This document shows, piece by piece, positions 1 to 10,284 of a stretch of 64,000 bases of DNA. Both the position numbers and the translations under genes were made by a program. A model generated the notes under the pieces. That model was not told the DNA's origin, ran no database searches, and saw nothing but the letters and a program-made list of their open reading frames with translations. Positions within the stretch are counted from its first letter, which is position 1. Each line of letters begins with the position of its first letter. Source of the DNA: Humulus lupulus (lineage: Eukaryota > Streptophyta > Magnoliopsida > Rosales > Cannabaceae); contig NC_084793.1 in NCBI RefSeq assembly GCF_963169125.1, positions 95,127,071 to 95,191,070 of the forward strand. Reading direction: 5' to 3'.

Positions 1-530
1 CCCAGGCTTCGGTAAGGCTTCTGGGGCGGCATGGCCGTGTTTGCTTAGTCTAATGGTTGACTTGTTTATCTGTGGATTATCTGATATGATAAACTGTATA
101 TTTTGCATATGTTATGTTCTGCATGAGTTTTCTTGCCGGGCTTCGGCTCACGGGTGCTCTGTGTTGCAGGTATGGGCAATGACCGAGTCAACCAACCATG
201 AGTACGGAGAGCGTGAAGCGGCGCGTACATGTTTGGCCTGCCCGACTGCTTTGGTTGGGGGTTTATTCGAAAATGGCTGTAATAATCTATGATTTTAGAA
301 CTGATCAACTGTAAACTTATTTCAAGATGTAAATAGCTTTCAAACTTTATTTTGGGATCCCAAATGTTTATTACTAGAAGTTTTTATTGAAACAACGCAT
401 TTTTAAAGATTACAGCCTTAACTTTTAATTAGTCACACTTTCGTTTCAAAACCTCGGTTAGCGAGTTAATTGCACAAAGTTTTCTTTTAAAACTCACTTG
501 GTAACGACTCTAAGGAAGTAGGGCGTTACA
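1..530 (+). repeat. Tekay-type LTR, 3' portion
   Basis: This is the last 530 bp of an LTR in sense orientation, entering from the left window edge. It ends GGGCGTTACA, carries the family palindrome GGGATCCC at 354-361, and has the conserved box CACGGGTGCTCTGTGTTGCAG (about 150-169). Its reverse complement matches the start of the antisense LTRs at 10285, 12376 and 21598. No primer-binding site follows at 531, so it is the 3' LTR of an element or a solo LTR. It appears to be inserted in the related LTR that continues at 531. Confidence 0.85.
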
Positions 531-2308
531 ACCTTCCTCATGACCATAGAGTCATAACCATGGAACATTGTTCCCTAGCCATGTGACAAGCAGTCACCTA
601 GGCCTTAGGCCCTGGCTCTGAGTAACTAGCTTAGACTAGTCAAGCGTATATAAGATTCATTGACCTTAGGGTCGGTCCAGCATTAATTCCTTAGGGTCAT
701 TCAATGCTGATATCGATTAGATCTAATCTTTTAATCGGCCCTGCGTTCATGACGCTATGCCGTTCTCGGCTCTTAGGTCTGTGATACTCGACCAGTGCCA
801 ACCCTGACTAGTCAGTGCCATACACAAGTAAGCAATGCTACCAAACATATATCATATGTCAAATATCCAAATACAAGGCATTCAACATGCTTACTTAACA
901 ATTGCTAGTATAATTAGGACCATGCATAAACATAGAGGCTCAAGCTTTGAACAATCCCATATTCAATATTCATAGCATGCCCTAATCATATGTTTCTCGT
1001 GCAACACATGCATCACATTCAATTACTTGACATGCCTTAACAATAACCATGCATGTCACATTTAATCATCCAACATGCATTAATAATAACCATGCATGTC
1101 ATATATACATAGGGTGCAGTTTTCTTACCTTTGGTCCAAGCACAGGTTACCAATAAACGAGCCACAAGCACGATCCCGATTCCAAGCCTCTAGTGATAAC
1201 CTAGTCACAACCACAAATGGTGATCCAATGAGTTCAAGCTCTAAAACCAATCCCGGAACCAAAACCTAGCCTCCAAGACATCAAACCCCACCAATCCGGG
1301 TAGTAGGAATGATCCTGAGGCCTAAAACCATGTTCCCGAGGTCAAAAAACCCAAACGGACTCAACACCCTGCCTGAGCCGCGGCCCCCAGCCATCCCAGG
1401 AGCAAGGGCCGCGACCCCCAACCCAAAACCAGCCATAACCCTGATTTTAACCTTTTAAAATCTCCTAAAAACATACCTAAACACCTCCAAACTCAAAAAT
1501 CAAAGTTCCCAAACATTCCCATGATCCAAAACCCATAAAACCCAAGCTTCAATTCACTCAAAAACTCATCAAAACACAAAGTCCAATTCAAGCTTAAAAA
1601 CTTTTCAAAACTTAAAACTTGAATTACCTCCAATTAAGTTGTTTCCAACTAAATCCTCCGGCTAATAAGCTTCTAATCTTCCCTAGGATCGCTATGCCTT
1701 GATCCTCGCTTGAATCTGAGTCCTAGAACTCAAGTTACCTTCGATAATACGATCAGGAGACGAAAATGGAACTTAGAGGGAGAGAGAACGTACAGAACGT
1801 TCTTTTTATTCTTTTAAAAGGTTACTTCAAGCTTAAGTAGTCTCAACCAAATCCTAACGCTCGGGGTCCTGAAAACACTCCCGGGGACAAAATAGTCAAA
1901 ACCTCCAGAATTTCCCCCTGATCTTACTAACTCCTAATTTATCATCAAATATTTACTCTCATTACCCAATAACCCGGTAATGCTCTAAATACCCCTTGAC
2001 TCACTCCGAGTTAAGAATAAATCCCGTTGTGATTTTCCCACTAGCTTACCTCCTAGGATCGTCTTGTCCTGAGTAACCCTGGCATAATCAAATAATAATA
2101 TAGCACCACACACATATCACATACATGCCAAATATGCCTGAAATGGCCAAAATATGAAAATCACCCAATTACTCATAAATGATTTCACATGCATATTTAA
2201 TACACCTAAACATGCATATTATAATTTAATAACACAATAAATCAATTATGGCCCTCCCGGCCTCCTAATCAAGGTCCTAAACCTTATTAGGAAATTTTGG
2301 GCATTACA
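531..2308 (-). repeat. Tekay-type LTR fragment (subfamily B), antisense
   Basis: On the minus strand the LTR would begin TGTAATGCCCAAAATTTC at 2308. It shares the segment GTGCAGTTTTCTTACCTTTGG (about 1116) with the copies at 33533 and 59464. It contains a CCGCGG dyad (1378-1383) and GC-rich neighbours. Its other end is missing because the LTR at 1-530 interrupts it. It is itself inserted in the antisense ORF of the Tat-like element that resumes at 2310. Confidence 0.75.
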
Positions 2309-2309
2309 G

Positions 2310-2747
2310 CAGGCCTTTCTGGTGGCTCAACACTTCCCAGACTCGGCACAGGACCTCTCTTCATCGAACGATGAAAGGGACCGTCTAGCGGTCAAATTTC
2401 AGGAGCTCGAGGGATAGTTTACTCACATTAAGCTTAAGCTGGAGAAGGCCTTGGTGAAGGCCTCTTCGTCATCAAAAAAGAGGAGGAGAGCGAAAGCCAA
2501 GGCCGTGATGTTGCAGGAGAGGGTCACCGTCCTAGAAGCTAATTTGGGGAGAGCGGAAGCCAAGGCTGCGATGTTGCAGGAGAGGGTCACTCTCCTGGAG
2601 GCTAATTTGGCTGAAGTCGAGTACAAGTCCATAGAGAGTACCCTCTATGGAATGTGGAGGCAGAATCCTAGCTTCGATTTCTCCTCCTTTGGTTACCATG
2701 TCGTTGCCAAGGTGGTTGAATGGAATGCTCGTGGCGGGAGGCCCTGA
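2310..2747 (+). pseudogene. antisense coiled-coil ORF of element D, C-terminal fragment
   Basis: A plus-strand frame runs from 2310 to 2747 with one in-frame TAG at 2415-2417. It ends in a lysine/arginine-rich stretch, then a coiled coil (LQERVTVLEANL and LQERVTLLEANL, 21 residues apart), then a conserved-looking tail containing TLYGMWRQNPSFDFS. It lies downstream of and opposite to the pol of element D, where many Tat elements carry an extra antisense ORF related to the Transposase_28 (PF04195) family. The N-terminal part is cut off by the LTR insertion ending at 2308. Family assignment rests on position and coiled-coil style. Function is unknown. Confidence 0.6.
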
Positions 2748-3751
2748 GATTTTGCTTCTACAACTTTTACCTTTTAATTTGATTTGGTTGTATGCTCATT
2801 TGAACCTCATTTTTTTGGGAACTATTTTAAGTCCTGTTGTGGCTGATGCCAATTTATCTTCCAATGTTATCGTAACTTTATTTTCTTTTATATATATGAT
2901 CATTTGTTTTTGCTTCTTTATGCTTGAGGTCCTTTTGAGCCCACCCCTGTATATGGGAGCAGAATGGGTTCGATAGGTCTCTCTTTTTCCTAATAACTCA
3001 TCGATTTTTTATTTGGACCTGTAGTGATGATCTGTTTGGTGCACCTTAGTTGTATTTGTAAGGATATGTTGACCCTTTGGGTTCTAGCCATCCTTTTATA
3101 TATTTTTGCGCGTGCTTGTTATTTCTTGCAAGAAGCGTCCTTCTCGTCATTATGTGTAGTACTACTTTTGCTAGGTTCTCTTTTAGGGCCCTTTGAGGCT
3201 AGATGACTTGGTGGCTGCTCTAGGCTTATTGGTGGATGCTCTTCCTGAGGCCTATCCTCCCGTGGAGGTATCGACCCTTATTAGGAAGCTCTTCTTGTAG
3301 GACCTTTTGACCCTCTCGATGTTCATAAGGGTAGTTAATCCTCGTTAACTCAAGGCCCTTATTTACAAGGTTTTTTTTAGGATCCCCTATTTTTTTTATA
3401 TAAGGGTCTCTTTTAGGACCCTTTTTGGCTATATACTCTTCCCCCAAGTGGTTGGCGAGATTTACCTCGTCGGGCACTTTGATCATTTTGCTCATGCACT
3501 TTGATAATTATTGGAAATGAGAGTTAGATAATGTGATCATTTCTCTCATACACGAGAGTTATTACTACATATTCATTTGGTGCCAAAGAGAAACATATTC
3601 ATTAGAAATGAGTAGGGTACATAGCTACCTATGGCGACCTTGTTCTTACTACATATCAAGGGGTCTAAGTTAGCACGCTACTTCATAGTTATTACACTTA
3701 AACTTGCATGTTAGACAAAGCAATAATATTCTTGTCTCAGACATGGAAGTC
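2748..3751. other. non-coding spacer between antisense ORF and pol of element D
   Basis: The sequence is T-rich and shows loosely repeated phrases such as TTTTAGGACCCTTT, GTAGGACCTTTTGACC and TTAGGGCCCTTTGAGG between about 2925 and 3430, suggesting a decayed tandem array. Short ORFs here have no recognisable domain. It would be the 3' untranslated region for both convergent transcription units. Confidence 0.5.
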
Positions 3752-4054
3752 TTACTGATAATATTTTTTTAGGCGCTCTGCGTTCCACGCTCTGGGTACC
3801 ATGGTATCATCCAAACGTGCCTGCTTGTACGTGCTAGGGGGCACCACCTGGGAAACTTGGCAGGGCCCTTCCCAGTTTGCCCCTAGTAAACCCACGCTCG
3901 GGTCACGAGTATTTGGCAGAACTTTTCTTAACACGAGGTCTCTGATCCTGAACATCCTCTCTTGCACCCTTGAGTTATAGTATCTTGCGGCCCGTTGCTG
4001 GTATGTTGCCAACCTCAGTTGGGCCCTTTCTCTTCTCGCCTCCAACAAGGCCAA
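3752..4054 (-). pseudogene. integrase C-terminus of element D (distal exon of split pol)
   Basis: The minus-strand frame contains a GANWEGPCQV motif, matching the GPF/Y region of Ty3/gypsy integrases. It ends WNAERLKKYYQ and then a stop, the usual Tat-type pol terminus. It is separated from the integrase core by the solo LTR at 4055-6331. If that insertion and one copy of its GCCAA duplication are ignored, the reading frame is continuous, so this part of pol was open when the LTR element inserted. Confidence 0.85.
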
Positions 4055-6331
4055 TGTAACGACCCAAAATCGCTAATAAGGCTTAAGGGCCTTGATTAGT
4101 GTGCCAGGAGGGCATTAATGGATTAATTGTGATTTAATTGTGTAATTATATGTTTAGTAATGTTTTTTTTATGATAATATGAAATAAATATGTGATATAT
4201 GTGAGAACCACATTATCATGTGGGCAGGTTCGCAGAGCACGACTCGAGACGATCCTAGGGTCAGATAGCGGGAAAAGTCACAACGGGACTTAAGATATGA
4301 CTTTGGACAAGTCAGGGGTATTTTAGGTATTGGGTAGCGATTTAGACTATCGGGTCATGAAAATAAATATATGGAGATATATTTGAGGTTAGGATGTCTA
4401 GGGGGGAATATTGGGGGATTTTACCGTTTTAGCCTCGGGGACGGTTCCGGCACCCCGAGCCTTGGGATTAACTTAACGAGTAAGACAAACCTAGGAAGCC
4501 TTTAGAAAGAATTAGACCGACATTATCTTCTTCTCAGCTGGTTTCTCTCTCTCATTCTCAAGGGAAGAAACATTCAAAGGGAAATTGGGAAATTAGAGCT
4601 GAAGAATTGCTGGGAAGTTAAAGGAATTCAGGAGCAACTTTGAGGATTAGCTCAGTGGACAATCAAGGGTTAAACCAGGGTTAAGGTAAGCATTTAATCT
4701 TCTTTTCTGTGGTTGGGAATTCTGAGTTTTGGTTGGGTTTTGAGGCAAATATGGTTTTTGATGTCTTAAGACAGAATTAAGGAGGGAAGCTTTGGAATTT
4801 GCTAGGTTTTGGCTTGGTGAAGTGGTTCAGCAGAAGAGGTAAGTTTCAATCCATGATTTAAAGGTTTTAATTTGGATTTGAATGGCTGGTTTGGGTGTTT
4901 ATAGCTTTTGAGTTTCCGAAATTGGAAAGAGGAGATTATTGTATGTTAGGCTGAGTTTTATGTGGAATTATGTGGTTTAAGTCATGCTAAAGGAGTTGGG
5001 ATTAATTGGTTATGAGTTGGGGAGCTTTGGGATGGTTTAAGGTGAGGTTTCAAGCTTAGAAATGATGGGTTTTCTGGGCACGAAGGGAAGGGCTGCGGCT
5101 CTGTTCTAGAGCGCTGCGGCCCTAGGTTGAAGAAAGGCCAAGGAGGCTCGGCCAAGGGTGGGCGCCGTGGCGCCCAAAGCAAGGGCCGCAACGCGTGTCT
5201 TTGTTCAGGTTGGCCTTGGTTCTGTTTTAAGGCTAAGGCCGCGGCTAAGCTTTAAGGGCCGCAGCCCTTGGTTGTGCACATGAACTTTTGAGGGTTTTAG
5301 GCATGGGAATGTGGTCTAGTTTGCTCGGGATTGGTTTCACCACCGTGCTTGGTGGAATTCGGATTCCCGGGAGTTAGTTTTGTAACCGGAAACCTATATT
5401 TGAATATTAATGGAACCCTATACTTTGTTTGTGACTAGGTGATAAAGGCTTAGGCTCGGGAACGGATCGTGCTTGAGGGGCGTTGCTCATAAGCAATACT
5501 TGTACAGACTAAAGGTAAGAAAACTGCACCTGGTTGAATATATGTGACGGGACTAAGGGCTCCCTATTGTAATTTCTTGAAATGATGGTATTATGCCATG
5601 CAAGCTATTTAGTGAACCAACGGCCTAAGGGTGCCAAGGGTTACACTAGCGCGCAGGGCGCGGCTCGGCCACTGGTAGCCGAGGATAGCCTATTATGGAC
5701 TGAGCTCGGTTTAAGCGGGCCGGAGTCAGTGGGTTAAACAGAGGGTGCGGCCTAAGTCGTTGGCATTGAACATTATGTGATATGAGTGTAATATGTGATT
5801 GATTGTATCTTGAATCTAAATATATGTGATGAGTGTTTATTGTGAATTATTTTATGGGAGTACATGCGTAATGAATTAACTATCTTTTATCATTGATTGT
5901 GTTGTATATGATGTTTTCTTGCTGGGCCTTGGCTCACGGGTGCTACGTGGTGCAGGTAGAGGCAAAGGTAAATTGGATCAGCCCTTATTGGAGAGCTCAG
6001 CGAGTGGAATGTACATAGCCAGTTGCTCAGCCACCACGGTTGAGGTTTAGGTAGGGACGTGAGACCCAAAGACTGTCTATTTTGCCTTAATATGGCTAAT
6101 GATCACTCATGTACTTTTGGGAGTCTGTAAACTTACTTTAACTTTGTTTTCTTATGGGATCCCGTGTATGTAATAGTTTAATTATATAAAATGAGTCTTT
6201 TGAGACCAAAACCTTTTTAACCCTAGCTCTTACATGTTTAATGACACGTTTTTAAAATAATGACTTGATTAGCAAGTCTTGCACCTTTATATGTACACAG
6301 TGTAGCTGTCCTAGCTATCCAGGGCGTTACA
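4055..6331 (+). mobile_element. solo LTR (Tekay-type) in element D integrase
   Basis: The 2277-bp LTR begins TGTAACGACCC and ends GGGCGTTACA. It is flanked by a perfect 5-bp duplication, GCCAA, at 4050-4054 and 6332-6336. There is no internal domain, so LTR-LTR recombination has left a solo copy. Landmarks in sense order are a CT-rich tract (about 4545-4562), a GC-rich dyad cluster with CCGCGG (5090-5270), a splice-donor-like AGGTAAGAAAACTGC (GT at 5515), an acceptor-like GTGGTGCAG (ending 5955) and GGGATCCC at 6156-6163. The body resembles the reverse complement of the LTRs of element C. Confidence 0.93.
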
Positions 6332-6336
6332 GCCAA

Positions 6337-7175
6337 ATTTTCAGCCAATGTTGCGTGGTTATCATGATCTTTGTATGCTTGTATACGGAAGGAGTTGACT
6401 TTCATTTCTACTGGAAGAACAGCCTCGCGCCCAAAGGCTAAGGCGAAAGGCATTTCGCCAGTGGTGGAACGGGGGGTGGTCTTGTAGGCCCAAAGCACAT
6501 TAGGCAGTTCTTCGACCCAAGCTCCTTTCAACTTCTCCAATATTTTTTTCAGATTCCTTTTTAGGATCTTGTTGATGGTCTCCAGCTTTTCGTTGGCTTG
6601 CGAGTGTACTACAGTGGAGAAACTCCTCTTGATCCCCCTTTCTCTGCAATATTCGTCGAATAACCCCCCTTCAAACTAGGTCCCGTTGTTAGAGATTATC
6701 TTGTAGGGTACTCCATATCTATAGACGATGAACTTGTTGATGAAGGTGGTGATTTGCTTAGTCGTTATATTGACTAGCGGCTCTACTTTAACCCATTTAG
6801 TGAAGTAATCGACTGCTACTACCGCGTACTTCGCTCCTCCCCTTCATGTTGGTAATGCGCCAACCAAGTCAATCCCCCACACAGCAAAGGGCCACTGAAT
6901 GGTCATGCTCACCAGCTCATATGGTGACTATCTAGGGTAATTCGCATGTCGTTGGCATTTGTCACATCTTCTCGCGAAATCGCTCGCGTCCTTTTCCATG
7001 GTAGGACAATAATACCCCTGTCGTATGGCCTTTTTTGTCGTGGATTGCCCCCAGCATTATTTCCACACTCTCCTTCGAGTATCTCTTGGAGAACCTTCAA
7101 AGCCTCCCCCTTGTCTATACACCATAGGAGTGGGGTGGAGAAGCCTCTTTTATACAAAACTCCATCTACTAAGGT
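6337..7175 (-). pseudogene. integrase zinc-binding and core of element D
   Basis: Pieces readable on the minus strand include a damaged H2C2 zinc-binding region (around 6900-7157), a core with a WGIDLVG-like first catalytic Asp, and the segment LWAYKTTPRSTTGEMPF (about 6450-6500) close to the core's end. The second catalytic site should read SDNGTQF. Here the Asp codon is AAC (6688-6690, Asn) and the Gln codon is TAG (6676-6678). Frame changes also occur. The enzyme would have joined element DNA to the host chromosome; this copy cannot. Confidence 0.8.
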
Positions 7176-7740
7176 TTATTGGGCAGCTTTGTAAATCTTC
7201 TTACAGGTGTCTTTTTTGTCCAAAGGCAATGTTCCATCACTTAAGTACCTTGAGATGGGTGTGGACCATGACTCCTTGGGAGTATTGACCATGTGAACCT
7301 CCTCTTCTGCTATGCTTGGCTTGGAGAGGTATTTGACAGGGATGGACTCAAGCGTGTCTTCGTCTCGAGTAGAGGCGAGTTTTGTGAGAGCATCAACATT
7401 CGTGTTTTGATCTCTTGGGATCTGTTCTATGGTGTATTTTTCAAACTGATCCAAATACCCTTTCACTTTGGCCAGGTATGCAGCCATTTTTGGGCCTCTA
7501 GCTTGATATTCGCCCTTCACCTTAAATACTACTAACTGTGAGTCACTACAGACATGCAAATGTATTACCTTCAGCTCCCTGGCTCGTCGCAGGCCAGCCA
7601 GTAGTGCTTCGTATTTTGCTTCGTTGTTGGAAGCTTCAAATATGAATCTTAATGAACAATACATCTTATGTCCCATCATTACTATGCCAGTGCTGACCCC
7701 TCCTTCTTTTGATGCCCCGTCCATATGGAGGCTCCATTCT
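7176..7740 (-). pseudogene. second (archaeal-type) RNase H domain of element D
   Basis: The frame holds MDGASKEGG, NNEAKYEALLAGLRRA, SDSQLVV and RDQNTNVDALTKLAS, the ordered acidic motifs of the extra RNase H found after the first RNase H in Tat-clade polyproteins. The domain is about 130 residues and is followed by the linker toward integrase. It stays open for over 180 codons while the preceding RNase H is broken. Its presence is the main reason for the Tat assignment of D. Confidence 0.8.
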
Positions 7741-8222
7741 TTAGGCTGCTTTTCCCTTCCACACGCTGGTTCATTCTCTTCTATTTCTCCCTCCTCATGA
7801 AGTCGGTAGGAAAGCTCAACTATAAAATCTGCAAGAACCTGCCCGTGGACCGAGGTCCTTGGGGTATAAATGATGTCAAACTGACTTAACTCAATTGATC
7901 ATTTTAGCTACCGTCCTAAGGTCTCCAGTTTGTGAAAGACTTGACGCAAAGAGGTGTTGGTGAGCACTTCAATAGCATGAGCGTGAAAATAGGGCCTCAA
8001 CTTTCGCTACCAAAGCATATGCTAACTTTTTTATTTCTGGGTACCGGGTTTCTGCGTCTACCAACTGACATAGTATTGTTGGTGCTTCTTTTCTCCTTTG
8101 ACTAGGGCGGCGCTTATAGCATGCTCTGACACTGCTAAGTACAAGTACAATTTTTCTCCTTTTTCTTGCTTAGCCAAAATAGGCAGTTTTCCGAGGTGCT
8201 CCTTTAGCTTAGCGAAGGCTTC
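7741..8222 (-). pseudogene. degenerate first RNase H region of element D
   Basis: Continuing the RT frame past the stop at 8223, scattered conserved RNase H and linker phrases can be read on the minus strand, interrupted by several stop codons and at least one frame change. No intact catalytic set is visible. It sits exactly between RT and the second RNase H, as expected for pol order. Confidence 0.6.
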
Positions 8223-9236
8223 CTAACAATCTTCACCCCAAGCGAACTTCTTGTTCCCTTTTAGGATGTTGAAGAAAGGGAGGCATTTGTCAGTGGATCT
8301 GGAGATGAACCTATTGAGAGCTGCTACTCTCCCTATTAGGCATTGCACCTCCTTCTTGTTTCGTGGTGGGCTCATTTCCAATAACGCCTTGATTTTTTTA
8401 GGAATGGCCTCAATACATCGAGAATTCACCATAAAACCAAGGAACTTCCCTAGCGAAACCCCAAAGGTGCACTTGAGCGGGTTTAGCTTCATTCTGAATT
8501 TTTGGAGGGTGTCAAACATCTCACTAAGGTCGCTTGTGAGCTCTTCTGCCTTCTTTGTCTTTACTAACATATCATCTACATATACCTCCATATTTCTTCT
8601 TATCTGATTTGCAAACATTCTATTTACCAACCTTTGATAAGTAGCACCTGCATTCTTTAAACCAAAAGGCATCACCTTGTAGCAATATAGCCCTTTGTCT
8701 GTTATAAACGAAGTGTGCTCCTCACCGACCAGGTTCATGGGTATTTGATTGTACTCGGAATATGCATCCATAAAGCTGAGTAGCTTGTGCCCCACCATGG
8801 TGTCTACTAGCTGATCTATCCTAGGAAGCGGGAAGCTGTCCTTAGGGTAGGATATATTGAGGTTAGTAAAATTCACAAAAGCCCTCCACTTCCCATTGGG
8901 CTTCGGGACTAAAACTGGGCTGGATACCCATACCGGGTAGAATGCTTCTCGGATAAACCTAATTGCCTTTAACTTGTCAACTTCTTCTTTCAGAGCCGCA
9001 CACCTTTCTGGATCTAGCGCCCTCCTTTTCTGCCTCATAGGTTTTGCTTTTGGGTCGATGTTCAAGTGATGACACATGATTGATGGACCTATCCCCACCA
9101 TGTCCTCATGACTCCAGGCAAACACATCGAGGTTAACTTTTAGAAATTCTACCAGCTTTTCCTTCACGATATCCGGAAGGTTTCTCCCTACCTTCAACTT
9201 CCTCAATGGCTTAGTCATAACTGTGACCTCTTCCAA
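8223..9236 (-). pseudogene. reverse transcriptase of element D
   Basis: This 337-codon open stretch is a Ty3/gypsy reverse transcriptase. It has the pre-RT segment VFAWSHEDMVGI, the fingers motif SSPVLVPKPNGKWR, the palm motifs SFMDAYSEYNQI, MPFGLKNAGATYQ and YVDDMLVKT (catalytic Asp pair present), and the thumb FLGFMV. It copies element RNA into DNA in the particle. It is joined upstream to the protease frame by a single in-frame TAG at 9237-9239 and ends at a stop in the connection to RNase H, so it could not be made as part of a normal polyprotein. Confidence 0.88.
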
Positions 9237-9736
9237 CTACTCCACTGGCTTTGCCCTGGGTTCCTCCACAACCCGCGAGTCCAATTCGTGTGTGTTTGTG
9301 CTTCCTTGTACTACCATTGCCATAGGCACTGACGATTTTATGGCTATGCGGAGGGATGTGTTATCACATTCCCTCGCTTCCTTCTGCTCTCCTTTCATGC
9401 TCGCTATCCCCCAAGGAGTCGGGAATTTTATGACCAAGTGATATACTGAGGTTATCGCCTTCAATTCTCTTAAGGAGGGTCTTCCTAATACCGCATTGAA
9501 GGCCGAGGGGCAATCTGCCATGACAAAATTTGCCATTATGGTGATTTGTTTGGGTTGTTCTCCCATGGTGAGGGATAATTCAATTGCACCTATGGGTTGT
9601 ATCGAATCTCCTTTAAATCCATACAGGGAGGTGTTGCAGGGCTTTAGGTGCTTGATGTTCAGTCCCATCTTCTCTAAAGCTGGGCGATACAAGATGACTA
9701 CAGAGCTTCCAATGTCCACCAGGACCCGATGCTAGT
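9237..9736 (-). pseudogene. aspartic protease of element D, active site altered
   Basis: The frame reads LVDIGSSVVILYRPALEKMGL and later VLGRPSLRELKAI, the retrotransposon pepsin-like fold. The catalytic triad should be D-T-G; the middle codon here is ATT (Ile; minus-strand codon at 9711-9713), giving D-I-G. The frame is open to the TAG that separates it from RT. Only about 75 bp separate it from gag, far less than usual. The gag tail, zinc knuckle and start of the protease region therefore appear deleted. Confidence 0.78.
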
Positions 9737-9793
9737 GCCTGGCATCGTGTAATCATGCACGATGTGATGTTGTTGGAGAAATTCATCAAAAAA

Positions 9794-10284
9794 TTATTGC
9801 CAAGACCTGATGGACCCTGGCCAGAGTCTTTTGAACCATTTGTACGCAGGTCCCTTTAATGTGACTGCAAAGTAGCGGCATTTGGCCCTGCTATTAATTC
9901 CTCTCAATTTCATCAGGTCGTTGAACGAGTCCAGATGGTATTTGGGATCTGTATTTTCATTATAAGGGGTCATGTGAGGCTCTTTGAAGTTGGCTGGGAG
10001 CCGGACGACTTGGATTTCCTTAATGAAGGGTGATTCGTAATCGAACTCGTCGTCAACAGCTTGCCCTCCAGATGCGGTAATTATCTTGCTCCGGAGGCTC
10101 CTCATTTCGGTGTCTAGATCTTGTCTCCTTTTGTTCAAGGAATCTCTCAAGGTGGATGGGTTAGCCTTTCCCTTCCCTTTGTCTTCCTGAGGAGCCATAG
10201 GAGGTGTGGTCCTCTTGTTCGTCCTCTTTTTGTTGAGTTCTTCCCTTAAGTCTGAGGGTGTTTTCCTTGATGTGACTTCGACTT
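9794..10284 (-). pseudogene. gag of element D, distal part
   Basis: The frame includes FIKEIQVVRLPANF, YHLDSFNDLMKLRG, AKCRYFAVTLKGPAYKWF and a stop soon after. This is the capsid-like Retrotrans_gag domain, which forms the particle shell. The 5' half of gag lies at 23919-24535, beyond the inserted element C. Sequence upstream of 10198 continues open to the insertion point, with a basic NKKRTNKRT stretch. The C-terminal capsid and nucleocapsid portion is missing (see protease entry). Confidence 0.82.

Noticed and set aside
3226..3495. 89-codon minus-strand ORF
   Set aside because: It falls in the degenerate repeat spacer, has no family signature and lies between convergent reading frames.
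8251..8607. 118-codon plus-strand ORF opposite the RT of element D
   Set aside because: Shadow of the RT frame; codon pattern follows the minus strand.
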